NCBI RefSeq assembly: GCF_046630445.1
Contig: NC_092338.1
Coordinates: forward strand, 152,196,501-152,260,500
DNA length: 64,000 nt
Reading direction: 5' to 3'
DNA from: Rutidosis leptorrhynchoides
Taxonomy: Eukaryota; Streptophyta; Magnoliopsida; Asterales; Asteraceae
The first letter of the stretch is position 1, and every line of letters starts with the position of its first letter. Below are positions 1-9,181 of this stretch, one piece after another. The position numbers were made by a program, and so were the translations under genes. The notes beneath the pieces were generated by a model. That model did not search any database, was not told the origin of the DNA, and worked only from the letters and a program-made list of their open reading frames with translations.

Positions 1-119
1 TTCTATAAGAATGAAAAGAAAATAATTATTCACATGGAATATTATAGATGTAGTGTATATTTACAGTACATTATAGCTTATTAATAATATGAACCAGGTA
101 TTATTATAAAATCCTTTTC

Positions 120-200
120 TTCTTATTAGCGTTTTATAATTATATCTAGGGTAGTACCTACCCGTTAATGTCCATACTTAATAGCTTAGTACAGAATCAA
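120..200 (-). promoter_or_regulatory. Pre-gag conserved segment with internal polypurine-tract-like motif (F)
   Basis: On the minus strand 168-154 reads TTAACGGGTAGGTAC, the same 15 bases that form the polypurine tract next to the 3' LTRs of A, C, E and G. The flanking bases (TTATAAAACGCTAATA type) match the segment just before gag in element G (45127-45210). It could act as an internal second-strand primer site or be a duplicated remnant; its function is inferred. Confidence 0.6.
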
Positions 201-364
201 TTACTACCATCTAAATAATACTTAACCATGGAAAATTATTGCATTTCACACTTCACTATTTTACATATGCTTATCTTACATCGAACATTAAGCAAACAAC
301 ACTAATAATATTATACAAAACATTATATGATCCCATGGTTTAATACGGCAGCGCATCGTTTGGT

Positions 365-835
365 CTATTTTCTAGGACGTTTAGGTTCAAAGAATCGCTT
401 AACGCTTATCCTGGCTGTCTGCCTATATTTTGGCTGTGGGACTGAAGAACTGGATGCCGGGATAGAACGAATAGGAATAGCGGAAATAGGGGTGGTAGTG
501 TCTAGTGGAGTTGGTGCCACATCATCCTTATTAAACTCAAGATTTGAATTTTCTAATTCATTAGCCTTTCGTTTCTTTCCTAGTTCGAACTTGTCTTTCG
601 TAATTTCCTGTATTTCTTCCTCGGGTTCACTTTCCTCCTCAGGTTCACTTTCCTCCTCGGGTTCACTTTCCTCCTCGGGTTCACTTTCCGGGTTCTTTAT
701 AGTTGGTTCATCCGGAATTTGTGAGTCTTCCCCAAAGATATTATTTTCGTCATCGGATAGGTTAATGACTGAAACACCATCTGAAGATTCTGATTCGGAG
801 TCGCTGAATGTGATAATAAGTTTTGAGCCCGACAT
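365..835 (-). CDS. Acidic Glu/Pro/Ser-rich retroelement ORF (element F)
   Basis: A 156-residue intact ORF that starts about 175 bases after the primer site of F. The N-terminus is Ser/Asp/Glu rich (SDSESESSDG), followed by four tandem copies of an ESEPEE-type repeat around residues 50-75 and then a basic stretch (GKKRKA, a possible nuclear localisation signal). The C-terminus is strongly basic (KRFFEPKRPRK). A 199-residue ORF with the same acidic repeat followed by a basic tail occupies the same place in element G, so this is a family trait. No known domain is recognised and the function is unknown. The overlapping plus-strand ORF at 327-884 is the complement of the repeat. Confidence 0.6.
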   Translation of the reverse strand: MSGSKLIITFSDSESESSDGVSVINLSDDENNIFGEDSQIPDEPTIKNPESEPEEESEPEEESEPEEESEPEEEIQEITKDKFELGKKRKANELENSNLEFNKDDVAPTPLDTTTPISAIPIRSIPASSSSVPQPKYRQTARISVKRFFEPKRPRK

Positions 836-1010
836 CTATCACACAACAACTAACCCATTAGTACTACATAATATTTACATATAAATTTTAACCAACAATG
901 ATAAGCAATGGTTTTTAAAATCAGACCCGGTCAAAGTCCAGACTTACTAATGTATCCTAACGACTTCTCGGTTAGACACACTAATGCAAACCTGGTTCGC
1001 TAAGACCACC

Positions 1011-1022
1011 GCTCTGATACCA
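1011..1022 (-). other. Primer binding site of F (initiator tRNA-Met type)
   Basis: The minus strand reads TGGTATCAGAGC, two bases inside the LTR end. This is the standard plant retrotransposon primer site complementary to the 3' end of initiator tRNA-Met, and it fixes F as a minus-strand element and 1025-3935 as its 5' LTR. Confidence 0.9.
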
Positions 1023-1024
1023 CA

Positions 1025-3935
1025 TGTCATAACCCGTCCTTAACCATAAGAACGTGTTAGATAACGTATGATTTCATTGCGAGGTATTGACTTCTATATG
1101 CGACATTTTTAAAAGAACAACTGCATATATTTTACATTACAAACCATAATTCTTATTTTGATACAAGCTTTAGACAAAATAAAGATGATTATCGTTTAGC
1201 GATAATCTTAGACTTACAAACTTTACATGTGATGATAACAATACGATTTCTAGCATATTTTACATTACAAATCCTCCGATATGCAGTTTTATTTTTGACA
1301 CAAATATGCATACTCAAGATCTTGTTTAAATTCAACATGTTGCAGCGGAAGCTTCTAATTATCACCTGAGAATAGACATGCTTAAAACGTCAACATAAAG
1401 TTGGTGAGATACAGGTTTAATGCCGGCAGCAATATATATATATATAGACCACAAGATTTCATATATAAACGTTTTAATAAAAATATTCTAAGTGGTTGAG
1501 CACTTGGTAACCATACTTAACATTTAATCACGTCGCATATTCCCTTTATTATGAAATCTTACTACACCGTACCAAGTGTAGTCACAAAACGAAGTACTGT
1601 GCAACCGTTGAATACTGGTCGTCCAGTCCGGTTGGGGTTGTCAGGCCCGATAGATCTATCAACAGGATTCACGTTTACAATACCGCTGTAAATAACAGTT
1701 ACCAAGCTACAGGGAAATATGCCAGTGGTACAACTCAACGTAGAATATATTTTTCAGTTACTTGTGTCCATAACGTAAAACATAAAATACATGTATTCTC
1801 ATCCCGAAATACTTAGAGTTTAAAAGTGGGACTATATACTCACTTTCGTCTTGAAGATATGTAATTTTGACTTGGTCTCCGATTGATATCACGAACCTAT
1901 CCATATATAATATATCAATACCTTTTCTTTTTAAACAAACGTCACATATATATACTTATAATACTTTTAATACTTTTAATAATTCCTTAGTCCGTAGTTA
2001 GCAGTCCGATGTTAGTAATTCAATTTTAATGGTTCATTTTTAGGTGTTTAATAAACCCCCAATGAAATAAATAAAAACCCCCATCGTATATGTATTGGTC
2101 GAGATTAATCTTGACCCACGGTACCGGTGTTGTCAAATGACGTGTTGCGTACATAAAGTACCGGTGTTGTCAAATGACGTGTTGCGTACAATCATGGGAT
2201 CTTATGATTAATCTTCTCGTATTGTTTACGGGTGATCCTGAACCATATAAAATTAAATTATGAGTACATATATATAAAATATCATGTTATTTTAAAAAGA
2301 TGTGATTTATTTAATTTTCTCCAATTATTTTCGTAGCTAAACTAGTCTTAGATATCCGATCTCGTTTTGGTCATAGTTTCTTCGTTACAACTCCGTTTTC
2401 GTTGATTCAACTTGACACTTCCTTGGATCGAGTCCCTCTTTAAGACTATGAACTGTAAATACCTTAGTTTATATTTGAAATCACAGGTCATAGGTCAAAC
2501 TTTAGTGAAACTTATGAAGTTGATCATTTTCCATCATGTAAACAACCTTAAATGATTATTTTTCTAAAAATACTTATACTTTGAGTTAAATCATGAAATT
2601 TTTATGTGTTATCATATTCATAGTAAAAATCATTTTTCCAGAAAATAAACCTCCAATTCAAGGTTCAAGATAGTTTTTAATTATCCAACCCAAAACAGCC
2701 CCCGGTTGCACTCCGACGTCGTAAAAACAGTTTTTAAGGTGTTCTTTGAAAAACCAAGTTATACCTTGTTAAATTAGCATATATTTATGATATATTACAG
2801 GTCTTGAAGTATTTTAAAAGTTAAGTTAGAAGGATCTATTTAGTTTGCAAACAAGTTTGAAAACATTCAAACTATGTTCTTGTTGTTAAAATTTTATACC
2901 ACAAAATAAGATAGCTATATATATATGAATCGAATAAGGTTATGAACAAAGTTACTACCTCAAGTTACTTGGACAAGATTTCTGTAAATGATGAGTGAAA
3001 ACCTAGAACTAAAAGGGTGATGGAATTGGATGAAAGATTGAAAGTAAGTTTGTGTTCTTGGAAGGATTCTTGAAGTGTTTTTGTAAGAGTTTTCTTATGG
3101 TGATTAAGTGATGTTTTTATGGCTAGATCTTCATGGATATTAGCTGAATGGTTATGGAGTTTAAGGGTTATGAAGATGTGTGTGTTTTTAGCTAGAGAAT
3201 GGAAGTAAAAGTGAATCAAAAATGGAGTACCCTTACTCCCTTAAAAACGTGATCAAGGGGGGGAGACAAAACAAAATTCAAGTTTGTAATCTTGTTAATT
3301 AGTCTTGCAATCATCCAAAAGTAATTACCTTATACATAAGGCATTGAACAAGGGCTGGTTGGTGGTGATTTGATGTGTATATACCAATAGTAAATACGTA
3401 TAGAAGCTAGGTATGATACGAGTATATGTACTCTAGATATACGTATAGAAATCTTGTGAAAAATGGAATGAGAATTCAAATATAGCTATCTTTTGTGAAT
3501 ATACTTATATTGTTTTATGTATTTAAGTCTTTAAAAGTGATTAAATACATTACATATACGATATATGTATAAACATTATAGGTTATAAGTATTTATGTCA
3601 AATAACGTTACGTATGGTTATTGTTTTGAAAACTTAAGTTAGTAGTTTCAAAATATACTTATAACTTATTGTTATTAATACAAAATGAGATATTAAAACA
3701 TCCTTAGATCATGTTAAATATGTATATATACATATATATACACAAACGTATAATTATCATATATTGTATAGTTCGTGATATCATCGGTCAAACTAGACGG
3801 TCAATCGTTGTGTAAAACTCTCTTTGAAAACATAAGTCTCAACAATTTGGATTTCTTATCATGTTGGTAAGGTTTAATTTATATAAATATTAATCTTATA
3901 AGTATAGAACGATCGAAAAAGTGCGGGTCATTACA
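1025..3935 (-). repeat. 5' LTR of element F (2.9 kb)
   Basis: Bounded by TGTAATGACCC (minus strand, from 3935) and ATGACA next to the primer site. It contains the LTR blocks shared with G and the A-E group: the CTTCCGCTG block (about 1338-1412) and the GAGGT...CCTC block (about 1068-1110). A 33-base unit is tandemly duplicated at 2121-2153 and 2158-2190. The 84-residue ORF at 2965-3219 has no recognisable similarity and is not called. Otherwise the LTR is AT-rich non-coding sequence. Confidence 0.85.
2121..2190. repeat. 33-bp tandem duplication inside LTR of F
   Basis: Two exact copies of a 33-base unit that starts GTACCGGTGTTG and ends GCGTACA, separated by four bases (TAAA). Confidence 0.95.
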
Positions 3936-3972
3936 ACAATATTCTTCATCATCATCTTATCAAAAATATTCT

Positions 3973-4220
3973 AAGATATCATCGTATCTTCCATTATAAA
4001 TATCCTCCATATTTCTGAAGATATTTTTATAATTATTCTTATCTGAAATCATTCATCTCTTCGCGCTATCTGTGTTACATTATAAAAGAAACTATTTTAG
4101 TTTCTAAAATCTGAAAATTTCAAAAAATTGGATGTTTTGAAGTAATGTTGGGAACTAAAGCATGAGTTAGTATAATATAATGACACTTGATCAACGTGAT
4201 TATATTACAGTAAGTCATGC
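3973..4220 (+). other. Conserved inverted-repeat module (D copy)
   Basis: Successive inverted repeats: AAGATA...TATCTT (3973-3990), GAAACTATTTTAGTTTC (4088-4104), and a 61-base imperfect hairpin (4160-4220) whose arms start GCATGA and end TCATGC around a GATC centre. The same module occurs in B, A and C. A folded RNA signal (packaging, dimerisation or siRNA source) is inferred; the pairing itself is visible. Confidence 0.6.
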
Positions 4221-5148
4221 TGAGTTTCTAATGGAACGTGATAAAGGTTCACAGATCCCACCCTCATCATGAACCATGTTACATAACTCTTTCATTCTAT
4301 ATAATCTCTAAATATATCAAGAAAATATATTTCTTGATGATTCGGTCTTTTCCGAATATTCTGGTAATTTGACAAATCAAGATCGTGCCATTACAATTCC
4401 CTTCTTAGAATATTAACTATGTTCATTTCAAAATCCATACCTATGAATTCTGGACCATTATTCGCTTGACTTGAAGGCGGGAAGAGAGAACGAAAGCATG
4501 AAGCTTCAAAATATAACGGAGAATATAAAGCCCGATAAAAACACAATAATTACAAACCATGAATATCAATAAGTATTGCAACGTAAAAACACGGGAGAAC
4601 TAAAAACACTATAAAGCCAAGAGTATAGTAAAAGTGAATATATTCCTCCGGCGGCAGATGAAAAAGAAGAATGATAGATATGAAAGTTAGAAGTATATCA
4701 AGAATCAAAACTGGATGAAGCATTTTCAAAATCTATTAAGAAGTATTAAATAAGGAAGAAGATTATAGGAGTGGTGAAAATAAATGAAACGGAAGAGGTC
4801 AATTTATAGCGAAATATCAAACATAGCAATCGAGGCAGATTACGCATTTAATCAAAGAAAATCCTAATTTTCGCAAATTCCAAAAAATCAAATCTTATTT
4901 AGATAATGAAGATTTTTCTATTCCTTAAATTCCGAAAATCAAGCGTTACTACGCCAAGAGTTAAAAACGAATCTCTATTCTCCATTTTACTCTATTACGA
5001 TAACTTCCCTCATACGCTTCGAGTAATTGGATTGTTTTATCCATATTATTCAACAGCGATAAAAATTCTATTTATCAACTCATTTCGTCATGAAAACATT
5101 TTTATTGTTAGCCATGATGACCTCACTCAAATTTCGAGACGAAATTTC

Positions 5149-5164
5149 TTTAACGGAGAGGTAC
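5149..5164 (+). other. Polypurine tract of element D
   Basis: TTTAACGGAGAGGTAC directly precedes the LTR start TGTGATGACC. The position and purine content are those expected for plus-strand priming. It differs from the TTTAACGGGTAGGTAC of A and C. Confidence 0.75.
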
Positions 5165-5456
5165 TGTGATGACCCGGAAATTTCTGACTAAATTTAAACT
5201 TAATCTTTAACGTTTCCAACATGATAAGCAAAGTCTATGAAGTTGAATCTCAAAATTTTGAACTATTCAATTACCCTTCGATTGTTCTCAACGATTCGCG
5301 AACAATTATATGTAAATAGATACATATGCTATAACTTGAAAACGTAACAAAGTGTTATGAAAATGATACTGTGCATTAACCTTATTGGTTTGATTATCTG
5401 ATTGAAATTTAGATAAGTTAACTAAAACGTTTAAGATGAACCAGTAAAACACTAAT

Positions 5457-5566
5457 TTGCTACAGTATTTTCGAATTGCTACAATACCCGAAAAGCTACA
5501 GTGTTTTCGAAAATTACTATTTGCTACAATAAAAAAAACTTTGCTACGATAACTTTGCTACAGTTA
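5457..5566 (+). promoter_or_regulatory. Cluster of TTGCTACAGT-like motifs (D LTR)
   Basis: Six copies of TTGCTACA(G/A)T or one-base variants lie within about 110 bases. The sister LTR in E has five copies in the equivalent position on the other strand (63231-63327). This looks like a cluster of protein-binding sites, which is inference. Confidence 0.5.
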
Positions 5567-6023
5567 AACACTATTTCAAAATGAAAATGTATATATATAT
5601 ATATATTTTACAAGGTGATAAAATAAAATATTAACTTAATCTTAAAAACGATTTGATATTAAATATATATTAACAAATAGCGAGACGATGATTTAAAGAA
5701 GTAAATGACTAAAACACTCAAATGTATAAATTATATTTCGAGTGATATAATTTAGGGATAATTTAAGACTATATTTTGACAAAGGTACATGTCCCAAAAT
5801 GTAAATTACAAGTTTTCACAGCATACGAAGGGACACTCGAAAAACCGAAACCAGGACATAAGTTGCATGATGACGTACGACTTATCGGAAAAAAAATTAC
5901 AAGTCAACTATGCACGTGAATTTAATATAATATATAATTAATTATATAAATTATATATTATAAATATAATTAATAAATATGTCGATAAGCGTAGGACAAA
6001 ACAGATGTGAGCTGGATTTTTCA

Positions 6024-6100
6024 GCCATGCGATCGCATGGCAAACCAGTGCAAACCCCATGCGATCGCATGGGGTACTTTTTCAGGCCAGGTCCTATAAA
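6024..6100 (+). promoter_or_regulatory. Paired GCGATCGC palindromes plus TATA box (D LTR promoter)
   Basis: An 18-base perfect palindrome GCCATGCGATCGCATGGC (6024-6041) is followed by a 20-base perfect palindrome CCCCATGCGATCGCATGGGG (6055-6074). TATAAA follows at 6095-6100. E shows the same two palindromes and a TATA box about 20 bases away. A promoter is inferred from this arrangement. Confidence 0.6.
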
Positions 6101-6156
6101 TTCATTCATTTTCTGTTTTGATCGGACATATATCTTTCCATCTACTCTCTCTGTAT

Positions 6157-6171
6157 TATTATTATTATTTA

Positions 6172-6248
<77 letters not shown>
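6157..6248. repeat. (TTA)n microsatellite in D LTR
   Basis: Nearly uninterrupted TTA/ATT trinucleotide tract just downstream of the putative promoter. Its poly-Leu/Ile translations are artefacts. Confidence 0.95.
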
Positions 6249-6249
<1 letters not shown>

Positions 6250-7973
6250 GATTATTAAGATTAATAATATTAATCTTATTATTATTAGTATTAGTATTAT
6301 CAGATATCGTTACCGTTATTATTAGTATTTTACATAAAATATTACGACGAGGTTATGGCCAAACAATTTCAAAATGGGTTTTCGAGCGGGATAAAGCTAA
6401 GGAAATTATGGGTTATAGCCATGGAGGTTATGGGTATGATTTGAGGGTTTTGCTTGTGAGTCAAACTAGTGTTTATCATCTCTGTTGTGTCTAGGTACTT
6501 TCCTGCAATATTGAATCACAATATTGATACGTGAGCATTCATATCTTATCTTTTATATATTAATAGTGTATACATGTCTAGTGCTCGAGTATATATGTTT
6601 ATGCATGCTTGTATACTAAATTTCGTCGTTAAACAGTTTATAATGAATCACGAATTAAATACATATATTACTGGTAAAAGGTATATGATATACATGTTTT
6701 TGGAAAGCTGGCGAAAAATCAATAACTTTTCATTTAGAAATCGCGTAATTTCGATGAACGGATTAAAAGATATGATCAACTGAATTATGATTGACGTTAA
6801 TTGAAATTGCTTTTGAATCTGCAATTAAGATTTAAACAACTTGTTTACGAGGTTGATAAATTGGATTTTTGAATATTACCAACCGAGTAAATGAATCCTT
6901 ATATAAGGTACGTCTCGTTTTGTTGAACTATTGTCAAAATTGACTTTTTGAAACGACTTTGGATAAATTTTGTTTGTCGATCTCGAGCATTAGGATTGTG
7001 ATACACTATGACCTGACCTAGCTTGATAAACATTTATTGACCAACATATGTTCTCTAGGTTGAGATCTACGGTTATTTGGTAATCCGAGTTTTGGTCACA
7101 TTTTGGTGAACGACTTTATATGCTGCTAAGGTGAGTTTCATTTGCTCCCTTTTTAAATGCTTTTGCAATATATATTTTTGGCTGAGAATACATGCACTTT
7201 ATTTTAAACAATGGACACAAGTACATAATAAATTCTATACTGAGTTTGAACCAAAAATCCCTTAGCTTTGGTAACTAGTAACTGCCGGTTATAAGAACTG
7301 GTGGGCGCAAGTAGTAGTATATGGATTCATAGGGCTTGATATCCCCGTCCGAGCTAGAGCACTAGCCTTTTAACGGACGTATGCTATTTGAGAAGCGTAC
7401 ACGTTAGTTTACGTGTATTATTAAGATGATTATACAAAGGGTATAAATTATATATACGTTAAGTTTAGTTGCCAGGGTGCTCAATCTTGTAGAATATTTT
7501 GATAAACGTTTTTTGGATGAAACAACTGAAATCTTGTGATCCACCTTTATATACAGATTATACGAAACATTAAAACTATGAACTCACCAACCTTTGTGTT
7601 GACACTTGTTAGCATGTTTATTCTCAGGTTCCCTAGAAGTCTTCCGCTGTTTGCTTATATGTTAGACAAGCTATGTGTATGGAGTCTTACATGGCATATT
7701 TTTCAAGGAAACGTTGCATTCACCAAATCATCACCATGTATCTTATTTTGACTGCATTGTCAACGGAAGTACTGTTGTAAACTATTATTTATGGTGATTT
7801 TCTATATGTACAAATCATCAGATGTCGAAAACCTTTGATTTAAATATTCATTTATGGTGTGCCTTTTCAAAAGAATGCAATGTTTACAAAACGTATCATA
7901 TAGAGGTCAAATACCTCGCAATGAAATCAATGAATGATGTGTTCGTACAGATGGATTTGGAGCGATCCTCACA

Positions 7974-8133
7974 TGTACATATCACTCCCCTTAATTATTA
8001 GGTATCAAAATTAAATTTGAGTGATTATTTGTTACATATGCATATATCTTTTTCATTACAATAAAGCTATGTATGGTCAAGTAATTTTTGTGTTGTATTC
8101 ATTATTTACATTGAATGTTACCTAGTTGTGTAG
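7974..8133. other. Short island of unclassified DNA between D and H (left part)
   Basis: AT-rich sequence between the end of the D LTR and the copia element H. Its last five bases (8129-8133, TGTAG) are the target site duplicated by H. It continues at 14137-14208 on the other side of H. No gene is recognised in this part. Confidence 0.6.
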
Positions 8134-8622
8134 TATTAAAAGATAAAGGTAATTTATCTGAATCTAACTTAAAATGTTTAAGTGCTGGTTTGTAGATGAA
8201 TTAGAGTAAAAAGCTTCTAGACAAAAAGTACAAGGACTGAACTCGTAGATTATGAAAGATTATCTTGGAGCTTGTTGCTGGATAAAGAGTTTGAAGGGCC
8301 TGTTTGTATTTTGTTATTTCTTCAATGGCTTTGGTGTATTTTGACCATATATGGGTATATAGAACAGCTAGGGTTTTCTGTTCCATTATTCTCATTCAAT
8401 CATATTTTTCTAGATTACTGTTAGGGTTTCTTATTCTTTTGATCTTATTATTCATTTTTTGATGAATAATAGTTATTGTGTATTGCAAGTGAGAGATTGA
8501 GATTTAATAGTTCTGTAATTCTATTATTGGTTCGATTTATTGAAGAAGTATTGTTTTGATTTCTGTGTTCTTGTGTATACAATCTTTGTATACATTACTG
8601 CTATTGGATTGAAGTTTTTACA
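8134..8622 (+). repeat. 5' LTR of copia element H
   Basis: Starts TATTAAAAG and ends GAAGTTTTTACA immediately before TGGTATCAGAGC. Compared with the 3' LTR it lacks about 27 bases near its start and about 34 bases before GGGTTTCTTATTC. Confidence 0.93.
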
Positions 8623-8634
8623 TGGTATCAGAGC
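8623..8634 (+). other. Primer binding site of H
   Basis: TGGTATCAGAGC directly abuts the 5' LTR, complementary to the initiator tRNA-Met 3' end. The sequence from here to about 9181 is an untranslated leader with no ORF. Confidence 0.92.
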
Positions 8635-9181
8635 TGTAGAGATCTCTGATCATCTTCTTCATTGTTCATATACAACGATTTTTCTGGTGACAAATTGATT
8701 TAGGGTTTCTCTAATCGATTTGGGGTTTTTAAGATCTATTCTTATAATCTTCGAAATCTGTTCTTCCGGTGGATTACGAAGGTTGATCTAAGTGGTTTTG
8801 GGCTGCTACAGTTGTTAATCTGAAGATTAATTGATGTTATCTCTGTATTTGGAAAATTAGGGTTTCTTCTAACCCTAATCACTGAAGTTGTTCTTCCGCT
8901 GCTTATTGTCTTGTTTCTTCTGTTTCTTTTGAACCTATTGCTCCCACTGTGAGGCTTCTTCTCTCCTTTATATATAAATTGTCTTCTAACTCTTTTTTGC
9001 GGGGCTTTGAAAATTTGGTAGTATTTCTTTTGTCTTGATTCTTATTCTCTTATCTTATCTGTGTATCTGTTTATTTGTTCTCTTATCTGCTTATTTGTCT
9101 TTGTGAAAACTTGATAGTATCTTTATATTCTTTTCTATCTGTCTATCTGAATATTTGTATTTGATCTGTTTATCTGTTATA

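Larger units (their letters stand above)
1..3935 (-). mobile_element. Element F: Ty3/gypsy retrotransposon, 5' part (truncated by window edge)
   Basis: Reading on the minus strand, a 2.9-kb 5' LTR (3935 down to 1025) is followed by a tRNA-iMet type primer site (1022-1011), an acidic ORF (835-365) and a pre-gag segment. The body continues beyond position 1. The LTR begins TGTAATGACCC and ends ATGACA. The element interrupts the internal region of element D: bases 3936 onward resume sequence that is contiguous in the related element B near 27745. It is related to element G by primer site, acidic ORF, pre-gag segment and LTR blocks, but it lacks the F-box ORF of G in the interval visible here. 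No gag is recognisable in bases 1-120. Confidence 0.85.
3936..7973 (+). mobile_element. Element D: non-autonomous LTR retrotransposon, 3' part
   Basis: The 3' part of an internal region (3936-5164) is followed by a polypurine tract and a complete 3' LTR (5165-7973). The internal part matches the 3' internal parts of A (about 32740-33963), B (27745-29064) and C (59440-60728), none of which encode gag-pol. Its 5' side is displaced by element F, whose body leaves the window, so the 5' LTR is not visible. Its LTR is the sister of that of element E (61528-63698). Confidence 0.8.
5165..7973 (+). repeat. 3' LTR of element D (2.8 kb)
   Basis: Begins TGTGATGACCCGG and ends GATCCTCACA; the next bases are not a primer site, so this is the 3' LTR. 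From left to right it holds a cluster of TGCTACAGT-like motifs, two GCGATCGC palindromes and a TATA box, a (TTA)n tract, the CTTCCGCTG block (about 7576-7650) and the AGAGGTCAAATACCTC hairpin block (about 7877-7931). The ORFs at 5979-6494, 6574-6783 and 7536-7751 lie in LTR sequence and are not considered genes. Confidence 0.85.

Noticed and set aside
327-884. 185-codon plus-strand ORF rich in Gly/Ser repeats
   Set aside because: It is the complement of the acidic repeat ORF on the minus strand (365-835), which starts next to a primer site and has a counterpart in G.
3971-4220. CRISPR-like or miRNA gene reading of the repeated hairpins
   Set aside because: There is no repeat-spacer structure, and the hairpins are part of retroelement interiors; a miRNA call would need small-RNA data.
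5979-6494. 171-codon ORF with a poly-Leu segment
   Set aside because: It translates a (TTA)n microsatellite within the D LTR.
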